Shown here: positions 1 through 6,799 of the stretch, piece by piece | Position numbering within the stretch: position 1 is the stretch's first letter | Layout of the letters: every line of letters begins with the position of its first letter | From: an uncultured Clostridium sp. | GTDB taxonomy: Bacteria; Bacillota; Clostridia; Lachnospirales; Lachnospiraceae | Length of the DNA stretch: 6,811 nt | NCBI GenBank assembly: GCA_900552885.1 | Contig: USBM01000118.1 | Location: 1 to 6,811, forward strand | Direction: 5' to 3' | Notes under the pieces: generated by a model | The model's input: the letters and a program-made list of their open reading frames with translations, nothing else | Databases searched by the model: none | Told to the model about the DNA's origin: nothing | Made by a program: the position numbers and the translations under genes

Positions 1-1001
1 ATGAGCTCGGGCATTTTCTATTAGCAAAGGCAAATGGAATCTATGTCAATGAGTTTGCAGTCGGTATGGGACCGACCTTATTCTCTTTCCGGAAGAAAGA
101 AACAAAGTATTCCCTTCGGGCTATTCCGATGGGTGGATTTTGTGCAATGCTTGGAGAAGAGGAAGAGGTTGCGGATGAACATTCATTTAGTACCAAGTCA
201 GTATGGGCGAGAATATCGGTTGTGATTGCGGGACCGGTCTTTAACTTTATATTAGCATTTATTCTGGCGATCGTTTTGATCGGTCTTTGTGGATATGATA
301 AGCCGGTTATTACGGATTTCTCTGATCAGAGTGCGGCAAAAGAAGCCGGACTAGAGGCTGGAGATGTGATCACCGGGTATAACGGTCATCGGATCTATAA
401 CTACCGTGAAGTATTAGTGTATAATCAGTTTAATAAGAGTGGGAAAGAGATCTCTTTGAAAGTAGACCGTAATGGCGAATCGCTGACATTTGACTTTGCT
501 CCACTTAAGACAGAGAATGGATATCTGATGGGAATCTATGGTGGTTCCAGAGAAAAGGGTGGTATTGGTGCAACATTGAAATACAGTGTATTGGAGTTAC
601 GATATCAGGTAAAGACAACGATGCTTAGTCTGGAGTATCTGATCAGCGGAAAATTAGGATTCCGGAATATGTCCGGTCCGGTTGGCATTGTGTCTATGAT
701 GAATGATACGATCAATGAGGCAAAGGAGAGTGCACAGGGGGATACGTCTGTTGCAGTGATCAATGTAGTGCTTAACATGATCAATTTCTGTATTTTGTTA
801 AGTGCAAACCTTGGTGTTATGAATCTGCTGCCGCTGCCGGCTTTAGATGGTGGAAGAACTTTGTTACTGTTGATCGAGGGAATCTTTCGCAAGAAGCTGC
901 CGACCGAGAAAGAAGCATTAGTCAATGGCATTGGATTGGTATTGTTAATGGGACTGATGGTGATTGTTATGTTCCAGGATATATTTAAGCTTATCGGATA
1001 G
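1..1001 (+). CDS. rseP: RIP metalloprotease, RseP/RasP family (site-2 protease), 5' end missing
   Basis: This is an intramembrane zinc metalloprotease (peptidase family M50) of the cytoplasmic membrane; family members cut membrane-embedded anti-sigma factors and leftover signal peptides. The readable frame begins at base 3 and gives 332 residues to the TAG stop. It opens with ELGHF, and the two preceding bases (AT) fit the end of a His codon, so the window starts inside the HExxH zinc motif. Roughly 15-20 N-terminal residues, including the first His, lie outside. In the visible numbering, AGPVFNFILAF at 76-86 is the GPxxN membrane motif, one PDZ domain spans about 101-178, SGPVGIV lies near 224-230, and NLLPLPALDGG at 274-284 carries the third zinc ligand (Asp) in a transmembrane helix. 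A last hydrophobic helix (about 310-325) ends the protein. A single PDZ domain matches Gram-positive members, whereas E. coli RseP has two. ispG follows after 87 bases, probably in the same operon. The family call is firm; the actual substrate cannot be read from the sequence. Confidence 0.95.
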   Translation, partial: ELGHFLLAKANGIYVNEFAVGMGPTLFSFRKKETKYSLRAIPMGGFCAMLGEEEEVADEHSFSTKSVWARISVVIAGPVFNFILAFILAIVLIGLCGYDKPVITDFSDQSAAKEAGLEAGDVITGYNGHRIYNYREVLVYNQFNKSGKEISLKVDRNGESLTFDFAPLKTENGYLMGIYGGSREKGGIGATLKYSVLELRYQVKTTMLSLEYLISGKLGFRNMSGPVGIVSMMNDTINEAKESAQGDTSVAVINVVLNMINFCILLSANLGVMNLLPLPALDGGRTLLLLIEGIFRKKLPTEKEALVNGIGLVLLMGLMVIVMFQDIFKLIG

Positions 1002-1088
1002 GCATGCGGATAATTCATAGAAGGATGATAGGAACTGATAAGATCAGAACGAGCTGATTCAGATAGTTCAATATAGAGGGTGTGTAAG
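1002..1088 (+). other. rseP-ispG intergenic gap
   Basis: This 87-base spacer has no convincing sigma-A promoter and no terminator (no GC-rich stem followed by a T run), so I infer read-through from rseP into ispG. It holds small alternative pairings: CTGAT (1035-1039) can pair with ATCAG (1043-1047), which can instead pair with CTGAT (1054-1058), and GAACT (1032-1036) can close with AGTTC (1065-1069). These stems are short and may be chance. The ribosome binding site of ispG lies at the end. Confidence 0.6.
1075..1080 (+). promoter_or_regulatory. Ribosome binding site of ispG
   Basis: AGAGGG ends 8 bases before the ATG at 1089, which is a good Shine-Dalgarno spacing. It decides the start: the in-frame GTG at 1080 overlaps this motif and so cannot use it, which makes ATG 1089 the likely initiator. 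Confidence 0.75.
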
Positions 1089-2144
1089 ATGAGAGAACAT
1101 ACGAAAGTGATTCAGATTGGAGACAGAATGATCGGTGGTGGAAATCCGATCCTCATCCAGTCTATGACGAATACAAAGACCGAAGATGTAGAGGCTACAG
1201 TAGCGCAGATCCTGCAGTTAGAAAAAGCAGGCTGTGATATTATCCGTTCTACGGCGAATAATGAGGCGGCAGCGAAAGCATTTTCGAAGATCAAGGAACA
1301 GATTCATATTCCGATCGTTGCAGATATTCATTTTGATTACAGACTGGCAATTCTTGCCATGGAATATGGTGCAGATAAGATCCGGATCAATCCGGGTAAC
1401 ATCGGGGGCAAAGAACGGATCAAGGAAGTTGTCGATGCGGCAAAGAAATATCATGTGCCAATCCGTGTTGGTGTGAATAGTGGATCACTGGAAAAAGAAT
1501 TAGTTGCTAAATATAACGGTGTCACGGCAGAAGGTATTGTCGAGAGTGCTTTGGATAAAGTGCGTATGCTGGAGGAATTTGATTTTCATGATATGGTGAT
1601 CAGTATCAAATCATCCGATGTATTGATGTGTGTCAAAGCGCATGAACTGATCGCACAGCAGACCAATTATCCATTGCATGTTGGTATTACGGAAGCAGGA
1701 ACTTTGCTTCGTGGCAATATTAAGTCGGCGGTTGGTCTTGGTATTATTCTTCATGAGGGAATTGGTGATACGATCCGGGTGTCACTGACAGGGGATCCGG
1801 TGAATGAAGTTACTTCTGCAAAGCTGATCCTTAAGACATTAGGGCTTCGTACCGGTGGTATTGAGGTAGTATCTTGTCCGACCTGTGGAAGAACATCCAT
1901 TGATCTGATCGGATTAGCGAATAAAGTAGAGAACTTAGCGGCTGATTATGAGAATCTGAACATTAAGATTGCGGTTATGGGCTGTGTGGTGAATGGACCT
2001 GGAGAAGCGAAAGAAGCAGATCTTGGGATTGCGGGAGGCAACGGAGAAGGATTGCTCATCAAGAAAGGTGAGATTGTTAAGAAGGTACCGGAAGACCAAT
2101 TGTTGAATGTATTAGAGGATGAATTGAAGCATTGGGAACAGTAA
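1089..2144 (+). CDS. ispG: 4-hydroxy-3-methylbut-2-enyl diphosphate synthase (IspG/GcpE)
   Basis: This cytoplasmic [4Fe-4S] enzyme converts 2-C-methyl-D-erythritol 2,4-cyclodiphosphate to HMBPP, the penultimate step of the MEP isoprenoid pathway, using an external electron donor. With the ATG start the protein is 351 residues, normal for the short bacterial form. The N-terminal TIM-barrel half carries QSMTNTKTEDVEAT (25-38), VADIHFDYRLA (77-87), KIRINPGNIG (97-106) and GVNSGSLEKEL (128-138), followed by GITEAG (199-204) and SLTGDPVNEV (232-241). The C-terminal cluster domain has CPTC (Cys263 and Cys266) and GCVVNGPGEA with Cys299 and Glu306, the standard three-Cys plus one-Glu ligand set. The segment IIRSTANNEAA (51-61) departs from the usual RVxVP-type sequence. 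A GTG at 1080 would add three residues but overlaps the ribosome binding site. The last 13 bases overlap the start of polC. Placement next to rseP, and probably dxr further upstream, fits the clostridial arrangement. Confidence 0.97.
   Translation: MREHTKVIQIGDRMIGGGNPILIQSMTNTKTEDVEATVAQILQLEKAGCDIIRSTANNEAAAKAFSKIKEQIHIPIVADIHFDYRLAILAMEYGADKIRINPGNIGGKERIKEVVDAAKKYHVPIRVGVNSGSLEKELVAKYNGVTAEGIVESALDKVRMLEEFDFHDMVISIKSSDVLMCVKAHELIAQQTNYPLHVGITEAGTLLRGNIKSAVGLGIILHEGIGDTIRVSLTGDPVNEVTSAKLILKTLGLRTGGIEVVSCPTCGRTSIDLIGLANKVENLAADYENLNIKIAVMGCVVNGPGEAKEADLGIAGGNGEGLLIKKGEIVKKVPEDQLLNVLEDELKHWEQ
2114..2119 (+). promoter_or_regulatory. Probable ribosome binding site of polC, inside ispG
   Basis: AGAGGA lies within the ispG coding region, 12 bases before the TTG at 2132. 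The spacing is longer than ideal. The polC frame has a stop (TGA) at 2120-2122 just upstream, so the start must lie between 2123 and the first conserved residues, and TTG 2132 is the only standard initiator there. Translation may be helped by ribosomes finishing ispG at 2144. Confidence 0.5.
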
Positions 2145-5100
2145 CAGAACGTAAATCATTTTTTGAGGTATTTCCCGGATTTGAATGTCCACCATCATAT
2201 CGTGAATTATTCGAACAGGTATATGTCACGAAAGCGGTACTTGTCAAATCCGAGAAGACATTGAAATTACATATAGACAGTAAGATATTAATTCCGAAGC
2301 AGGATATGTATGGAATGGAAGATTTGTTGAGTGAGTTTGTCTTTCAGGGCAATATGCGTGTCAAGTTCTACGAGCATTATGATCTGTCCAATCAGTATGA
2401 TGTGAAGAATCTGACAGATGCCTATAAGGAAAGCATGTTATTTGAACTCTCAGTGGAATCTTCCGTTCTTTATCGTTTGGTGAAAAATGCGGAATGGTTC
2501 ACGGAACAGTCTGTTATCACGTTAACGTTAGACGATACTTTTCTGGCAAAAACACGGTCAAATGATATCAAGAAATATCTTGAACAGGTCTATAAAGATC
2601 GGTTTGACTTTGATATTCAGGTAGGATTTGACTTTACCGAGGAACAGAAAGACGCAATACGCCGGGCTAATGAGCATAAGCTACAGCAGGAAGTACACCA
2701 GATCATGGAACAGGTGCGTAAGAACGAGGAAGAGCAGGCTATAGCAGAAGGACATGCATCGTCAGAGGAGAAGAAAGAGAAGGCTGAGAAAGCGGGTGGG
2801 ACTTCGGAGAAGAAATCTGCCGGAAATGGCGGATTTGAGAAGAAGACGCCAAAGGAGGGTAACTGGGGCAGATCTGCGTATGGACGTACGAAGGTGGCAG
2901 ATCCGGATGTGATCTATGGAAGAAATGTAGAAGGCGAAGAAGTGGCAATCTCTGCGATTACGGAAGGTCTTGGTGATATTGTAGTGCGTGGTAAGATCTT
3001 TGAGATGGAAGAGAGAGAACTTCGTAATGAGAAATTATTAATCTCTTTTGCAATTACAGACTTTACAGATTCGATTGCCGGTAAGATCTTTGTGACAAAG
3101 GATGACTGGGAACTGTTAAAGGGCGACTTTAAGACAGGTGGATTCTATCGAGTTAAGGGTGTGCCTGCCTATGATACCTATGTAAGAGAAGTGACTTTGA
3201 ATTCCATCACCGGTATTAAGCCGATTCCAGACTTTACGACCAAGCGGCAGGATAATTCCATGGAGAAACGTGTCGAACTGCATATGCATACCGTATACAG
3301 CGATAACGATAGCGTGGTAGATGTCGGTAAGATTATCAGCCGGGCGAAGGAATGGGGACACCCTGCGATTGCCATTACAGATCATGGTGTAGCACAGGCA
3401 TTTCCGGTTGCGAATCATTGCATTAAGAAAGACGACCCGTTTAAGATCATATATGGTGTAGAAGGCTATTTTATTGATGATATGAAGGACTTTGTTGTCC
3501 GTCCGAAGGGACAGTCACTAGATGATACCTATGTTGTATTCGATATTGAGACAACGGGATTAAATGCGAAGTTCTGCAAGATCATTGAGATCGGTGCTGT
3601 GAAGGTTGAGGGCGGTGAAGTAGTGGAACATTTCTCGGAGTTCATTAATCCTGAGATTCCGATTCCTTATAATATTACAAAATTGACGTCCATTACGGAT
3701 GAAATGGTTATGAATGCAGAGACTGTTGAAGTGATCCTGCCACGATTCTTAGAATTCATTGGGGATAGTGTAGTTGTTGCACATAATGCACAGTTTGATA
3801 CAGGATTTATCAAGAAGTTTGCAAAGGATCTCGGATATACCTTTACGAATACAATAGTCGATACGATGACACTTGGGCACGTGTTGTGTCCCGAGCTTGG
3901 TAAGTTTACCCTGGATCGTATCTGTAAGCATTTGGGAATCAAGTTAGAGAATCACCACAGAGCGGTAGATGATGCCGGGGCAACAGCAGAGATATTCATT
4001 CGTTTCATACAGATGCTCAAAGAACGGGATGTCACAAACTTAGATGAATTGAATGTCTTAGGTGAGACTTCAGAGGACACGATCAAGAAGAGTAAATATT
4101 ACCATGGCATTATCTTAGCAAAGAATGAGATAGGGCGTGTGAATCTGAATCGGTTGATCTCGGCATCGCATGTGGAATATTTCAACCGAAGACCACTCAT
4201 GCCGAAGAGTCTGATCGCAAAGTACCGGGAGGGTCTGATCCTTGGTTCTGCCTGCGAGGCAGGAGAGTTATTTCGTGCGATTGCCAGTGATGCGGAAGAG
4301 GATGAGATTGACCGGATTGTGAATTTCTATGATTATCTGGAGATTCAGCCGATTGGCAATAATGCATTTATGAAGGCAGAAGACCGCTATCCGAATGTGA
4401 ATACCGATGAAGATCTTCAGGAATTAAACCGCCGGATCGTGAAGCTTGGTGAGACTTATAATAAGCCGGTTGTAGCAACGTGTGACGTGCATTTTCTTGA
4501 TCCGGAGGATTCCATCTATCGCGCGGTTATTATGGCGGCAAAGGGCTTCAAGGATGCGGACCAGCAGCCGCCTTTGTTCTTCCGTACCACGGAGGAAATG
4601 CTTGCAGAGTTCGAATATCTTGGAAGTGACAAAGCACATGAGATCGTGATTGATAATACGATCAGGATCGCCAATATGATCGAGAAGATCTATCCGGTCA
4701 GCCCGGATAAATGTCCTCCGGTTATTGAGGATTCTGATAACACATTACGCCGAATCTGTTACGATAAGGCACATGAGATCTATGGACCGGATCTGCCGGA
4801 ACAGGTTACAAGTCGTCTGGAGAAGGAATTGACATCTATCATTGGTAATGGATATGCAGTTATGTACATTATCGCACAGAAGCTGGTGTGGGATTCCAAT
4901 GATCACGGCTATCTGGTTGGTTCCCGTGGTTCCGTTGGATCTTCCTTTGTAGCAACAATGGCAGGTATTACTGAGGTAAATCCATTAGCGGCACATTATA
5001 TCTGTCCGAATTGTTATTATGTGGACTTTGACTCGGATCTTGTTAAGAGTTATTCGGGAAGTTCCGGTTGTGATATGCCGGATATGACATGTCCAAAATG

Positions 5101-6631
5101 CGGTACGATGATGAAGAAGGAAGGGCATGATATCCCATTTGAGACGTTCCTTGGGTTCTATGGAGATAAAGAGCCGGATATTGACCTGAACTTCTCCGGT
5201 GAATATCAGGCGTGCGCACATGCATATACAGAGAAATTGTTTGGTAAGGGACATGCGTTCCGTGCCGGTACGATCGGTACGATTGCACAGAAGACTGCAG
5301 AGCAGTTGGTATATAAATATTATCAGGAACGGGAGGTCACGAAACGAAGATGCGAGATGGCACGTATTGCACAGGGCTGTGTTGGGGTAAAGCGTACAAC
5401 CGGACAGCATCCGGGCGGTATGGTTGTCGTACCGAGTGATCGTGAGATCTATGAGTTTACGGCAATCCAGAAGCCGGCCAATGATGTCAAGACGAACATT
5501 ATCACGACACATTTTGAGTACCATTCCATTGATGCAAACCTGTTGAAGTTGGATATTCTAGGACACGATGATCCGACGATCATTCGAAGATTGGAGGATC
5601 TGACCGGGAAAGATGCCAAGACGATCGCTCTGGATGACAAAGATGTTATGGAATTGTTCCACAGTCCGGAGGTGCTTGGTATCACACCGGAAGATATCAG
5701 TGGATGTCAGACCGGTTCCTTAGGTGTACCGGAGTTTGGTACGGACTTCGTTATCCAGATGCTGGTAGACACGAAACCGAAGAGTTTCTCCGACCTTGCC
5801 CGTATCTCCGGTCTGTCTCATGGTACGGACGTATGGCTGAATAACGCACAGACGTTGATCGCAGAAGGAAAGACGGACCTGACCAATGCGATCTGTTGTC
5901 GAGACGATATTATGGTCTATCTGATCCATATGGGCTTAGAGCCCGGTATGGCATTTAATATCATGGAGAAAGTACGTAAGGGTATTGTTGCTAAGGGTAA
6001 ATGCGATAAATGGCCGGAGTGGGAGAAGGAGATGCTTGCTCATAACGTGCCGGATTGGTATATCTGGTCTTGTACGCAGATCAAGTACATGTTCCCGAAG
6101 GCACATGCGGTTGCATATGTCATGATGGCATGGCGTATTGCCTGGTTCAAGATCAATGAGCCGCTTGCGTATTACACAGCATATTTCAGTATCCGTGCGA
6201 AAGCATTTAATTATGAGACGATGTGTCAGGGTGCAGACCGGCTACATGCAGAGATGGCAGCCATCCGGAAGAAACCGAAGAATGAGCAGACCGGTTCTGA
6301 CGAAGATGCAATGCGTGATATGCGTATTGTGGAGGAAATGTATGCCAGAGGCTACGATTTCATGCCAATCGATCTATATCAGGCAGATGATATCAATTGC
6401 CAGATCATAGATGGTAAGATCATGCCGCCATTTACCTCGATCGAAGGTGTTGCGGAGAAGGCGGCTGCGCAGATCAAGGAAGCGGCAAAGGGCGGTAAGT
6501 TCATGTCGAAGGAAGATCTGCGGCTGCGGGCGAAGATTGGTAAGTCGACGATCGAGAAAATGTCAGCACTTGGAATTCTTAATGGATTACCGGAATCGAG
6601 CCAGTTGAGTATCTTTGATTTTGCTAATTAA
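2132..6631 (+). CDS. polC: DNA polymerase III alpha subunit, PolC type (replicative polymerase with 3'-5' proofreading exonuclease)
   Basis: This is the main replicative DNA polymerase of low-GC Gram-positives, acting with the sliding clamp at the fork. The product is 1499 residues, somewhat longer than the roughly 1440 of B. subtilis PolC. Domains in order are: N-terminal region with KSFFEVFPGF (8-17); a charged Lys/Glu/Gly-rich linker (about 185-255); an OB-fold (about 270-365); the first PHP part with HMHT (His384, His386) and TDH (416-418); a DEDDh exonuclease inserted in PHP with DIETTG (Asp471, Glu473), HNAQFD (Asp556) and HHRAVDD (His609, Asp614); the second PHP part to about 810 with CDVH (784-787); then the polymerase core with GSRGSVGSS (930-938), a zinc site CPNC/CPKC (958-961, 987-990), catalytic PDIDLNF (Asp1016, Asp1018) and LDILGHDD (Asp1141). 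The C-terminus has a clamp-binding motif, QLSIF (1491-1495). All catalytic residues are present. The start is TTG 2132: an in-frame stop lies just upstream, and the first in-frame ATG (2306) would remove the conserved N-terminus. It overlaps ispG by 13 bases and is probably co-transcribed and translationally coupled. Confidence 0.98.
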   Translation: MGTVTERKSFFEVFPGFECPPSYRELFEQVYVTKAVLVKSEKTLKLHIDSKILIPKQDMYGMEDLLSEFVFQGNMRVKFYEHYDLSNQYDVKNLTDAYKESMLFELSVESSVLYRLVKNAEWFTEQSVITLTLDDTFLAKTRSNDIKKYLEQVYKDRFDFDIQVGFDFTEEQKDAIRRANEHKLQQEVHQIMEQVRKNEEEQAIAEGHASSEEKKEKAEKAGGTSEKKSAGNGGFEKKTPKEGNWGRSAYGRTKVADPDVIYGRNVEGEEVAISAITEGLGDIVVRGKIFEMEERELRNEKLLISFAITDFTDSIAGKIFVTKDDWELLKGDFKTGGFYRVKGVPAYDTYVREVTLNSITGIKPIPDFTTKRQDNSMEKRVELHMHTVYSDNDSVVDVGKIISRAKEWGHPAIAITDHGVAQAFPVANHCIKKDDPFKIIYGVEGYFIDDMKDFVVRPKGQSLDDTYVVFDIETTGLNAKFCKIIEIGAVKVEGGEVVEHFSEFINPEIPIPYNITKLTSITDEMVMNAETVEVILPRFLEFIGDSVVVAHNAQFDTGFIKKFAKDLGYTFTNTIVDTMTLGHVLCPELGKFTLDRICKHLGIKLENHHRAVDDAGATAEIFIRFIQMLKERDVTNLDELNVLGETSEDTIKKSKYYHGIILAKNEIGRVNLNRLISASHVEYFNRRPLMPKSLIAKYREGLILGSACEAGELFRAIASDAEEDEIDRIVNFYDYLEIQPIGNNAFMKAEDRYPNVNTDEDLQELNRRIVKLGETYNKPVVATCDVHFLDPEDSIYRAVIMAAKGFKDADQQPPLFFRTTEEMLAEFEYLGSDKAHEIVIDNTIRIANMIEKIYPVSPDKCPPVIEDSDNTLRRICYDKAHEIYGPDLPEQVTSRLEKELTSIIGNGYAVMYIIAQKLVWDSNDHGYLVGSRGSVGSSFVATMAGITEVNPLAAHYICPNCYYVDFDSDLVKSYSGSSGCDMPDMTCPKCGTMMKKEGHDIPFETFLGFYGDKEPDIDLNFSGEYQACAHAYTEKLFGKGHAFRAGTIGTIAQKTAEQLVYKYYQEREVTKRRCEMARIAQGCVGVKRTTGQHPGGMVVVPSDREIYEFTAIQKPANDVKTNIITTHFEYHSIDANLLKLDILGHDDPTIIRRLEDLTGKDAKTIALDDKDVMELFHSPEVLGITPEDISGCQTGSLGVPEFGTDFVIQMLVDTKPKSFSDLARISGLSHGTDVWLNNAQTLIAEGKTDLTNAICCRDDIMVYLIHMGLEPGMAFNIMEKVRKGIVAKGKCDKWPEWEKEMLAHNVPDWYIWSCTQIKYMFPKAHAVAYVMMAWRIAWFKINEPLAYYTAYFSIRAKAFNYETMCQGADRLHAEMAAIRKKPKNEQTGSDEDAMRDMRIVEEMYARGYDFMPIDLYQADDINCQIIDGKIMPPFTSIEGVAEKAAAQIKEAAKGGKFMSKEDLRLRAKIGKSTIEKMSALGILNGLPESSQLSIFDFAN

Positions 6632-6656
6632 AAAAGTGTAGAAAATTGTGAAAAAA
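6630..6656 (+). promoter_or_regulatory. Phased A-tracts / UP-element-like region upstream of the tRNA promoter
   Basis: Three A-tracts (6630-6635, 6642-6645, 6651-6656) are centred about 10-11 bases apart, roughly one helical turn, just upstream of the -35 box. A-rich sequence here can bind the alpha C-terminal domains of RNA polymerase or bend DNA, and is common at stable-RNA promoters. The role is inferred from position. The first tract overlaps the polC stop codon. Confidence 0.5.
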
Positions 6657-6659
6657 GGG

Positions 6660-6688
6660 TTGACGATTTGCTGAATGTTTGTTATACT
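6660..6688 (+). promoter_or_regulatory. Sigma-A promoter of tRNA-Glu with extended -10
   Basis: The -35 box TTGACG (6660-6665) and -10 box TATACT (6683-6688) each differ from consensus at one position and are separated by exactly 17 bases. TG at 6680-6681 gives an extended -10 (TGnTATACT). The predicted transcription start is about 6694-6696, roughly 15 bases before the mature tRNA. This is the only strong promoter I see in the window, and it makes the tRNA independent of the upstream genes. Confidence 0.88.
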
Positions 6689-6702
6689 AGGCAAGTCGTC
6701 AA
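6660..6702 (+). repeat. Inverted repeat bracketing the tRNA-Glu promoter
   Basis: The arms at 6660-6671 and 6691-6702 are complementary over 12 positions, eleven Watson-Crick and one G-T pair (6667 with 6695), around a 19-base centre that contains the -10 box. The left arm is the -35 region and the right arm covers the predicted transcription start. As DNA it could be an operator with half-sites about three helical turns apart. As read-through RNA from polC it would form a hairpin ending 7 bases before the tRNA. There is no T run after it, so it is not a standard terminator. Confidence 0.5.
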
Positions 6703-6709
6703 GCGACAA

Positions 6710-6781
6710 GGCCAATTGGTCAAGCGGTTAAGACGCCGCCCTCTCACGGCGGAAACAGGGGTTCGATTCCCCTATTGGCTG
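6710..6781 (+). tRNA. tRNA-Glu, anticodon CTC
   Basis: The gene folds as a full cloverleaf. The acceptor arm is GGCCAAT (6710-6716) with ATTGGCT (6774-6780), where the outermost pair is G1-U72. The D arm has GTC (6719-6721) with GAC (6732-6734). The anticodon stem is CCGCC (6736-6740) with GGCGG (6748-6752), enclosing the loop CTCTCAC with anticodon CTC at 6743-6745, which reads GAG. The variable loop is AAAC. The T arm is AGGGG/CCCCT around TTCGATT (6762-6768). The discriminator base is G at 6781. CCA is not encoded, so it must be added after transcription. The body matches the usual bacterial tRNA-Glu pattern (GGTCAAGCGGTTAAGAC, and a CNCTCAC-type anticodon loop where the TTC isoacceptor has CTTTCAC). 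It has its own promoter upstream. Confidence 0.95.
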
Positions 6782-6783
6782 TT

Positions 6784-6799
6784 ATCTGCGAAAGCAGAT
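6784..6799 (+). terminator. GAAA-capped hairpin just after tRNA-Glu, possible weak terminator
   Basis: ATCTGC (6784-6789) pairs perfectly with GCAGAT (6794-6799) around a GAAA (GNRA) tetraloop, followed by an interrupted T-rich stretch to the window end. The stem is only 6 bp and the T run is broken by GCA, so termination is uncertain. It could instead be a 3' processing structure or a spacer before another tRNA beyond the window. Confidence 0.4.

Noticed and set aside
34..225. Plus-strand open frame of 63 residues at the window start
   Set aside because: It overlaps the protease gene in another frame, and the protease frame carries the family motifs from base 3 onward.
605..1018. Minus-strand open frame of 137 residues opposite rseP
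   Set aside because: It is antisense to the conserved membrane motifs of the protease, and its apparent hydrophobic character mirrors the opposite strand.
1080..1082. GTG as the ispG start
   Set aside because: It overlaps the AGAGGG ribosome site, while ATG 1089 has ideal spacing and the extra residues are not a family feature.
4985..5524. Long open frame on the minus strand (179 residues) opposite polC
   Set aside because: It lies wholly antisense to the conserved PolC polymerase core, its translation has no recognisable domain, and no ribosome site or promoter supports it. It is a by-product of polC codon usage.
6632..6659. Intrinsic terminator directly after polC
   Set aside because: The stretch is A-rich with no GC stem followed by T residues on the plus strand, so I cannot support a polC terminator.
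6712..6719. Perfect palindrome CCAATTGG as a protein-binding site
   Set aside because: It is formed by the tRNA acceptor stem running into positions 8-10 and is explained by the tRNA sequence.
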